From positions 1 through 11,630 of the forward strand of contig CAIVYX010000040.1 in NCBI GenBank assembly GCA_903910245.1: a stretch of DNA of 11,630 nt, written 5' to 3'. Made by a program: the position numbers and the translations under genes. Shown in pieces: positions 6,902 through 11,630 of the stretch. Under the pieces are notes generated by a model. That model was not told the origin of the DNA, did no database searches, and worked only from the letters and a program-made list of their open reading frames with translations. Position 1 is the stretch's first letter; every line of letters begins with the position of its first letter. The DNA comes from an uncultured Opitutia bacterium. GTDB taxonomy: Bacteria; Verrucomicrobiota; Verrucomicrobiia; Opitutales; UBA953.

Positions 6902-7369
6902 ATGATAACTATCAAATCCACCCTGACCGCCGCGCTCCTCGCCGTCGGTCTTCACGCCCAGCTCGCCGCCGCCCCCGCCAAGGAGGAAGGCCCACCCAAC
7001 GATCCGGAGCACTCCCGGCTCGTCGCCGCCCGCAAGGCGACGAACGCCCTACCGGAGGTCATGTCCGCCGAACAACAGGCCAAGGCCGACCGGGCGCTGA
7101 CCAACAAAGCCTACGCCGAATACAAGGCCGCGCGGAAACGCTCGACCGACACCGAGGCGGCCTACCGCAAGGTCTTCGACGCCTCCCTCGCCAAAGTCGA
7201 CGAAGGCGCCCCGGCCTTACAGGAGAAAGAGCGCGCCGCCTTCCGTGAGCGTATGCTGAAGGCCCGGACATCTAAGAAAAGCGGCTCGTCGAAATCCGTC
7301 GCGAAGGCGGACGAAGACGATGACCGCGAGGATGACGAGCCGACGAGCCCGACGAAGGCTTCTAACTGA
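6902..7369 (+). CDS. Small secreted helical protein with acidic, Ser/Lys-rich tail, unknown function
   Basis: This 155-residue protein has a clear Sec signal peptide (TLTAALLAVGLHAQ then LAAAPA, cut around 22-26), so the mature form of about 130 residues is periplasmic or extracellular. The middle (about 54-120) is charged and rich in Ala, Lys and Glu and should be mostly alpha-helical. The last 35 residues are low-complexity: KSGSSKS, then an acidic DEDDDREDDE block and TSPTKASN, likely disordered. I do not recognise a family. The ATG at 6902 is chosen over an in-frame start at 6815 because it begins the signal peptide; the longer form would overlap the divergent gene. It is single, divergent from the hydrolase-like gene across 77 bases, and ends in its own terminator. 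No Shine-Dalgarno sequence is visible. Confidence 0.72.
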   Translation: MITIKSTLTAALLAVGLHAQLAAAPAKEEGPPNDPEHSRLVAARKATNALPEVMSAEQQAKADRALTNKAYAEYKAARKRSTDTEAAYRKVFDASLAKVDEGAPALQEKERAAFRERMLKARTSKKSGSSKSVAKADEDDDREDDEPTSPTKASN

Positions 7370-7377
7370 GGTTCACC

Positions 7378-7404
7378 GACCCGCCGCAAGGCGGGTCTTT
7401 TATT
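7378..7404 (+). terminator. Rho-independent terminator of the small secreted protein gene
   Basis: A perfect 8-bp GC-rich stem (GACCCGCC with GGCGGGTC, 7378-7385 and 7390-7397) is capped by a GCAA tetraloop and followed by TTTTATT. It begins 8 bases after the TGA at 7367-7369 and overlaps the stop codon of the convergent PLP enzyme gene (7400-7402). On the minus strand the hairpin lacks a T-run, so any action on the convergent gene would be weaker. Confidence 0.9.
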
Positions 7405-8857
7405 GCGCAAGGGCGACCGCGAAGGCGGCCCAGATCTCCTCGATGGGCTCGAGCCCGACGGAGACACGCAAAAGATCGGGGTCGAGTCCCGCAGCGCGGA
7501 TGTGCGCCCTGCCCTGCTCGTTCGTGACTTCTTCGAAATGCGCGAGCCAAAGGAACGGCGCAGCCAAAGTATAGCGGAGCCCAAAGCTTGGGCCCTTGGC
7601 GACGGCCAAGCCATCATAGACGCGCCGCATGTCGCCGCGAAGTTCCAAGGTGATGAGCGATCCGGCACCAGCGCCTGAACGCAGCAGTCGGCGGTAAGCG
7701 GCGGCCGTCGGGCCCTGATCGGCCGTCCGCACGCGCGCGACGGCCGGATGCGCGGCGAAGCGGCGGGCAATCTCCGCCGCGGTCGCGGAAAGACGTTGGG
7801 TGACTTCGGTCATGCGGCCCACCTGCGTCGCGAGGACGGCCAGATCGAGCGCATGCAAGGGCGCCAGCCGCCGACGCACACTGGCCAGCAGCTCGACGCC
7901 GTCCGCACGCGCGGGGTGGACGGCGATCACGCCCGCCATGACGTCGCCTTCGGAGCCAGCGTATTTCGTCAGGCTGGAAACCACGATGTCAGCGAAAGGC
8001 AGTACGTCGACAGAGGCGAGGCCGACGCTGCTCGGGTCAAGGAGTAGCTTCGCTCCGTACTTGTCGCAGAGCGCGCGTAACGCAGGGATGTCCGCGGTCT
8101 CGAGCTGTGGATTATTCGGTACCTCGGTGAAGACGCCCGCAATGTCGCCCGCGGCCAGCAGACGCTCGACGGCGGCGAGGTCGCGGACGTCGGAGACGAA
8201 ATGATGCTTCGCGTCACGCGCCTTCTCCAAGAGGCGGGTCGAATCGACGTAAAGCCACCCGAACTGAATCCAGGCGGAGCGGCCGCGCGGACGCTGCACG
8301 GCGTCAACGGCGGCGATGCCTGCCTCAACGGCGTTCATCCCAGACGTGGCGATAAGGATATCATTGATGGCCACCCCAGCGAGTAACGGAGACAAGGCTG
8401 ACTGGATCGAGTGCAAGGCGGTGGAGCCATCGGGCGGGGCGGCTCCTGTGAGCCAAGCTTCCGCCTGACGAGAAGAGATGAGCATACCCGTATGCTGCAC
8501 CATCTTCGCAAGGCGCAGCGCGGCATCACCGGCGGACGTCGTGGCCAGGTACCAATCGCCGACGTGATCAATGGAGGTGAGGGTGGCGCCGGCATGTTCG
8601 GCCAGGCGGCGGGCACTTACCTCGGAGACCAGCGGGAAAAGTTCGCCCGTACGTCCGAGCGTACTGGCGGCTTCCCGGGCGGCGCGGGTGACGAGCGCAT
8701 TGCGCACGAAGCGCGGGTAGCCAGCGTGGAGCAGTTTCCAGACGCGCTCTTCCTTACGCTCATAACTCTCGACGTCAGCGAGCGTGGGCAGGCAAACGAC
8801 GGTCGCATGCGGAGAGTCGGGCACCGTGGCACCCAAGGCTGGCGAAAGAATCGGCAC
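7400..8857 (-). CDS. Cys/Met-metabolism PLP enzyme, cystathionine gamma-synthase of the fungal (Str2/Met-7-like) type
   Basis: This 485-residue cytosolic enzyme belongs to the PLP-dependent transsulfuration family. Visible marks are TSGMNAVEAGI (171-181), EVPNNP (245-250), the PLP-ring Asp274 in LLLDPSS, the Schiff-base Lys298 in SSLTKYAGSEGD, and the C-terminal LRVSVGLEPIEEI (463-475). The N-terminus (ATVVCLPTLADVESYE, then GYPRF) recalls fungal cystathionine gamma-synthases, which are longer than the roughly 380-residue bacterial MetB. The likely reaction joins an activated homoserine with cysteine to give cystathionine for methionine synthesis; gamma-lyase or direct sulfhydrylation remain alternatives. 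The start is GTG at 8857, two bases after the TGA of the LysA-like gene, with AAGG about 10 bases upstream, so the two are translationally linked. metB would be the functional symbol if confirmed. Confidence 0.85.
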   Translation of the reverse strand: MPILSPALGATVPDSPHATVVCLPTLADVESYERKEERVWKLLHAGYPRFVRNALVTRAAREAASTLGRTGELFPLVSEVSARRLAEHAGATLTSIDHVGDWYLATTSAGDAALRLAKMVQHTGMLISSRQAEAWLTGAAPPDGSTALHSIQSALSPLLAGVAINDILIATSGMNAVEAGIAAVDAVQRPRGRSAWIQFGWLYVDSTRLLEKARDAKHHFVSDVRDLAAVERLLAAGDIAGVFTEVPNNPQLETADIPALRALCDKYGAKLLLDPSSVGLASVDVLPFADIVVSSLTKYAGSEGDVMAGVIAVHPARADGVELLASVRRRLAPLHALDLAVLATQVGRMTEVTQRLSATAAEIARRFAAHPAVARVRTADQGPTAAAYRRLLRSGAGAGSLITLELRGDMRRVYDGLAVAKGPSFGLRYTLAAPFLWLAHFEEVTNEQGRAHIRAAGLDPDLLRVSVGLEPIEEIWAAFAVALAQ

Positions 8858-8859
8858 GA

Positions 8860-10116
8860 TCAGAGACCTTCGGCCGGCAGCTCGTTTTGCAGGATCTGCT
8901 CGAGCGACTGGCGACGGCGGATCAGCGAGAACTCACCGTCACGACGGAGGAGCACTTCCGGCGCCTCGGGGAAGGAGTTGTAATTCTTCGTGCTCATGCC
9001 GGCGCAATACGCACCCGCTCCGCCGATAACGCAGAGGTCGCCGGCGACGGCTTCGAGTAACGTGCGCGTGGCGAGGGTCTCCGGTTCGCCAGGCGCGCAG
9101 CTGATCAAGTCGCCTGATTCGCAACAGTGTCCGACGATGACGTAATCACGCGAGGCGCCGGTGGCCTTCGCGGGGTAGAGATGCACTGGGTGTTGCGAGC
9201 CGTAGAGCGAAGGTCGGAGTATCTCGGTCATGCCAGTATCGAGCTTGAGGAATTCACGTGCGTCGGTGGAGACGATGTCTTGGACGCGGGAAAGGACGGC
9301 GCCGGCGTTGGCGACGAGGAAAGTTCCCGGCTCGATCTCGAGTCGGAGTTTTCGTCCGTCCGCTTGGGCGAACTTCTCGAAAGCGACCTTGACCGGCGCG
9401 CCGACGACCTGCGGGTCGGTACCCTTCTCCGTCGCGACACGGGCGACCTTGTAGCCGCCGCCGAGGTTGAGGGTATGCACAGTGGGGAAGCGGCTGACGA
9501 GCGCGAGGCTCGCCGTGGAGACTTCCTGCCAAACGACCGGGTCGCTGCCGGAGCCGATATGGGTATGGATGCGGACGACCTTCAGGCCGTACTGCTTCAC
9601 GATGGCTTGGGCCTGATCCGCCCACTCATGCCAAATACCGAAAGAGGAGTCCGGACCGCCGACGTTGGTCTTACCGGTACCGCCCGAGCCCCGGCCCGGG
9701 TTGAAGCGAAGGCCAACTTCTTGGCCGGGGAGGGCCTTGCCGATCCGTTCGAGCTGCAGGAGGGAGCAGGCGTTCACGTGCACTCCCTTACTTAGAAGAG
9801 AGGGGAAGTCGTCCGGGAGCTCCTGGGAGGAGAGCGAGAGGCGGTCGGCCGAGACGCCGGCGAGCATGGCGCGGCGGACTTCCCAGCCTGAGCTGGCATC
9901 GAAATGCAGGCCCTTGTTTGCAAAGACCTTCAGGACCGAGGCATTCGGGCAGGCCTTCATGGCGAAACGGACCGTCACGCCGTAGGCGTTCGGAAAGCCC
10001 AGCATGGCGTCAGCCTGGGTCTCGAGGGTGGCCTGATCATAGACAAAGCAGGGGGTGCCATGGGCCGCGGCGATCTGGCGGGCCGAATCAGGAAGAAGGA
10101 AGCGATGATTTTCCAC
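8860..10116 (-). CDS. LysA-like PLP decarboxylase (group IV, alanine-racemase fold), probably diaminopimelate decarboxylase or relative
   Basis: This 418-residue enzyme has the family's two domains: an N-terminal PLP barrel and a C-terminal beta domain. Motifs are the PLP Lys54 in FAMKACPN, HTHIGSG (184-190), the PLP-phosphate loop LGGGY (218-222), EPGTFLVANAG (262-272), LRPSLY (300-305), the cross-subunit CESGD (332-336), and GAYCAGMSTKNYNSF (368-382). Diaminopimelate decarboxylase makes lysine and is the best fit by LRPSLY and CESGD. However, the usual EPGR Arg is Thr265, and the usual Arg in YNSRPRP is Phe/Glu (YNSFPEAP), so the substrate may differ. An extra Gly-rich stretch, GRGSGGTGKTNVGG, lies near 141-154. 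The start is taken as GTG at 10116, the only good start in front of the first conserved strand; the in-frame extension to 10575 runs antisense through mnmE. It is followed two bases later by the cystathionine synthase gene. Confidence 0.83.
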   Translation of the reverse strand: MENHRFLLPDSARQIAAAHGTPCFVYDQATLETQADAMLGFPNAYGVTVRFAMKACPNASVLKVFANKGLHFDASSGWEVRRAMLAGVSADRLSLSSQELPDDFPSLLSKGVHVNACSLLQLERIGKALPGQEVGLRFNPGRGSGGTGKTNVGGPDSSFGIWHEWADQAQAIVKQYGLKVVRIHTHIGSGSDPVVWQEVSTASLALVSRFPTVHTLNLGGGYKVARVATEKGTDPQVVGAPVKVAFEKFAQADGRKLRLEIEPGTFLVANAGAVLSRVQDIVSTDAREFLKLDTGMTEILRPSLYGSQHPVHLYPAKATGASRDYVIVGHCCESGDLISCAPGEPETLATRTLLEAVAGDLCVIGGAGAYCAGMSTKNYNSFPEAPEVLLRRDGEFSLIRRRQSLEQILQNELPAEGL

Positions 10117-10127
10117 GGGAGTGTCTC

Positions 10128-10151
10128 GGGCGGACTGTGTCAGGCCCGCCC
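10128..10151 (-). promoter_or_regulatory. Hairpin in the leader just upstream of the decarboxylase GTG start
   Basis: GGGCGG (10128-10133) and CCGCCC (10146-10151) form a 6-bp all-GC stem with a 12-base loop. The stem ends 11 bases before the GTG start on the minus strand, overlapping the place where a ribosome would load. There is no Shine-Dalgarno sequence in that gap. It could control translation, or could be a chance feature of GC-rich DNA. Confidence 0.25.
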
Positions 10152-10237
10152 TTCCCTTCCAGCCTTTTTGCGGACGTATGACACCGCTTGCCTCCTCTCC
10201 CCTCGCCCCTTGGGATGACCTCGGCTCACGCCATCCT

Positions 10238-11596
10238 ATGTCCGCCTCCGAGACCATCGTCGCCGCCGCGACACCCGCCGGCCGCTCGGCCTTGGCGATT
10301 GTGCGCGTGGACGGCCCGCTGGCGTCGGCCATCGCGACCGCCGCCCTCGCCCGCAAGACCCCGCTCTCGGAGAAGACTTCGACGCTCGGCATCTGGCGTA
10401 ACCAGGATGGTGAAGGCATCGACCAGGTCGTCGCGGTGCTCTGGCATGCCGGCCGCTCTTTCACTGGTAACGACTCGCTCGAGATCACCTGCCACGGCAA
10501 CCCGCTGCTCGTGCGCCGGATCACCGAGGATTGCCTCGCGCGCGGCGGCCGGATCGCCGAACCCGGCGAGTTCACGCGCCGCGCCTACCTCGCGGGTCGC
10601 ATCGACCTCACGCAGGCCGAGGCGGTGGCCGACCTGATTCACGCCAGCTCCGAGCGCGCGCTCGCCTCCGCCCGCCGCATGCTCGCTGGCGAACTCGGTC
10701 GACACGTGGCCCGCTGGTCCGACCGCACGCTGCAAATCCTCGCCGAGCTCGAGGCCCACATCGATTTCCCCGAGGAAGACCTGCCGCCCGAAGACCCGCG
10801 TGGGCCTGCGGCCCGCTTGATTGAAATTGCGTCAGAACTTTCTGGATACGCTCGCACCGCGAAGCATGACGGCGCCCTGCGTGCGGGCTTGCGCGTCGCC
10901 GTCGTCGGCGCACCCAATGCCGGTAAGTCGAGCCTACTGAACGCGCTCGCCGGCACCGACCGCGCGATTGTGAGCCCTGAGGCTGGGACCACGCGCGATT
11001 ACCTCGAAGCCCCCGTTGCAGGTCTGCCACTCGCCGTCACGGCGATCGACACCGCCGGTTTGCGCGACGGCGGTTCGACGCTCGAGAACCTCGGCATGGC
11101 CCGCTCGCTCGAGCAGGCGCGCGGCGCCCATCTCCTTCTTCTCGTCGTCGATGCTTCGACGGAGCCCCCTGCCCTGCCCGCGGATCTCGTCGCGCTGCTC
11201 GACCCCGCGCGCACGCTCATTGTCGCCAACAAGTCGGACCTGACCGCGCATCGCGCGCAGAAAGATTTCCTCCCGCACATTGCGAAGCTTTCCGCCTGCC
11301 TCTTGGACGGACGTGACGCCGAAGCCCTCCGCGCCAAGCTCGGCGACTTCCTCATCGCCAAAGAGATCGCCCCAGGGGCCGAAGACCTGGTGGTCAGCGT
11401 CCGCCACGCCGAGGCCTTGGCCCGGGCGGCGACCGCCCTTTCCGAAGCCGCTGGCCATCTTAAGTCCCCCATCCAGACCGAGCTCGCGGCCGCCCAAGGT
11501 CGGGTCGCCCTGGACGCCCTCGGGGAAATCGTCGGTCGGATCGATAATGAGCGTATGCTGGACAAGCTCTTTGCTTCCTTCTGCATAGGTAAGTGA
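10238..11596 (+). CDS. mnmE: tRNA uridine-5-carboxymethylaminomethyl modification GTPase MnmE (TrmE)
   Basis: This complete 452-residue GTPase works with MnmG to add an aminomethyl-type group to C5 of the wobble uridine in certain tRNAs. The N-terminal tetrahydrofolate-binding domain begins SETIVAAATPAGRSALAIVR. The helical domain contains EPGEFTRRAYLAGRIDLTQA (108-127). The inserted G domain has G1 GAPNAGKS (224-231), G2 TTRDY (251-255), G3 DTAG (271-274) and G4 NKSD (331-334), with Glu283 aligning with the catalytic Glu282 of the E. coli protein. The C-terminus is the required CIGK (Cys449). Length matches the E. coli protein. The ATG at 10238 is used because it starts the conserved N-terminus; in-frame ATGs at 10121 and 10178 would add residues not typical of the family. 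There is no Shine-Dalgarno sequence. The gene is divergent from the decarboxylase gene across 121 bases. Confidence 0.97.
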   Translation: MSASETIVAAATPAGRSALAIVRVDGPLASAIATAALARKTPLSEKTSTLGIWRNQDGEGIDQVVAVLWHAGRSFTGNDSLEITCHGNPLLVRRITEDCLARGGRIAEPGEFTRRAYLAGRIDLTQAEAVADLIHASSERALASARRMLAGELGRHVARWSDRTLQILAELEAHIDFPEEDLPPEDPRGPAARLIEIASELSGYARTAKHDGALRAGLRVAVVGAPNAGKSSLLNALAGTDRAIVSPEAGTTRDYLEAPVAGLPLAVTAIDTAGLRDGGSTLENLGMARSLEQARGAHLLLLVVDASTEPPALPADLVALLDPARTLIVANKSDLTAHRAQKDFLPHIAKLSACLLDGRDAEALRAKLGDFLIAKEIAPGAEDLVVSVRHAEALARAATALSEAAGHLKSPIQTELAAAQGRVALDALGEIVGRIDNERMLDKLFASFCIGK

Positions 11597-11623
11597 TTCC
11601 CTCCGGTGAGGGAGCGCCTATGC
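11583..11623 (+). terminator. Compound hairpin at the end of mnmE, possible terminator
   Basis: An outer 7-bp inverted repeat (GCATAGG 11583-11589 with CCTATGC 11617-11623) encloses an inner 6-bp hairpin (TCCCTC 11598-11603, loop CGGT, GAGGGA 11608-11613). The outer arm covers the last codons of mnmE, and the stop codon sits between the two stems. No T-run follows before the window ends 7 bases later, so termination is not established. Confidence 0.35.
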
Positions 11624-11630
11624 GACCTCA

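Noticed and set aside
10117..10575. N-terminal extension of the decarboxylase frame to 10575
   Set aside because: The extra 153 codons run antisense through mnmE, are Ser/Arg/Ala-rich and unlike any PLP-barrel extension; the GTG at 10116 precedes the first conserved strand directly.
10226..10759. Minus-strand frame opposite the mnmE N-terminal domain
   Set aside because: The plus strand encodes an unmistakable MnmE there; the opposite frame has no recognisable features.
1..11630. Mobile elements, CRISPR arrays, tRNA or rRNA genes, toxin-antitoxin or defence genes
   Set aside because: No terminal inverted repeats, transposase or integrase motifs, regularly spaced repeats, cloverleaf-like sequence or defence domains were seen on either strand.

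Overview
The window is about 62-65% GC (estimated by eye), gene-dense, and reads as ordinary Gram-negative chromosome. The envelope genes (a lipoprotein outer-membrane channel, a periplasmic adaptor, signal peptides), very weak use of Shine-Dalgarno sequences, and a fungal/Verrucomicrobia-like cystathionine gamma-synthase suggest a member of the Verrucomicrobiota, perhaps Opitutae. That placement is an inference from protein flavour. No rRNA, tRNA, CRISPR array, insertion sequence or prophage gene is visible.

Layout, left to right. (1) 1-111, plus strand: the last 36 codons of 6-phosphogluconate dehydrogenase, followed by a rho-independent terminator. (2) 168-4380, minus strand: a four-gene export operon transcribed as permease, ATPase, membrane-fusion protein, outer-membrane factor, with a 4-base overlap, a 7-base gap and a 17-base overlap. 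It is a DevBCA-like, ATP-driven tripartite exporter that carries its own TolC/NodT-type channel. (3) 4435-6824, minus strand: a three-gene cluster of a secreted glycoside-hydrolase-like protein, an aquaporin-family channel with an altered selectivity filter, and a four-helix membrane protein, closed by a strong hairpin terminator. (4) 6902-7404, plus strand: a small secreted helical protein with an acidic tail and its own terminator, divergent from group 3. (5) 7400-10116, minus strand: two PLP enzymes in tight succession, a LysA-like decarboxylase and a cystathionine gamma-synthase-like transsulfuration enzyme. Both probably act in aspartate-family amino-acid metabolism. (6) 10238-11596, plus strand: complete mnmE (tRNA wobble-uridine modification GTPase), divergent from group 5, with a compound hairpin at its stop codon.

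No single new defence or mobile system stands out. The points most worth a second look are the aquaporin with Val in place of the selectivity-filter Arg, the decarboxylase lacking the usual substrate-binding Arg (EPGT instead of EPGR), the unassigned secreted hydrolase with two candidate catalytic glutamates, and the self-contained four-gene exporter.
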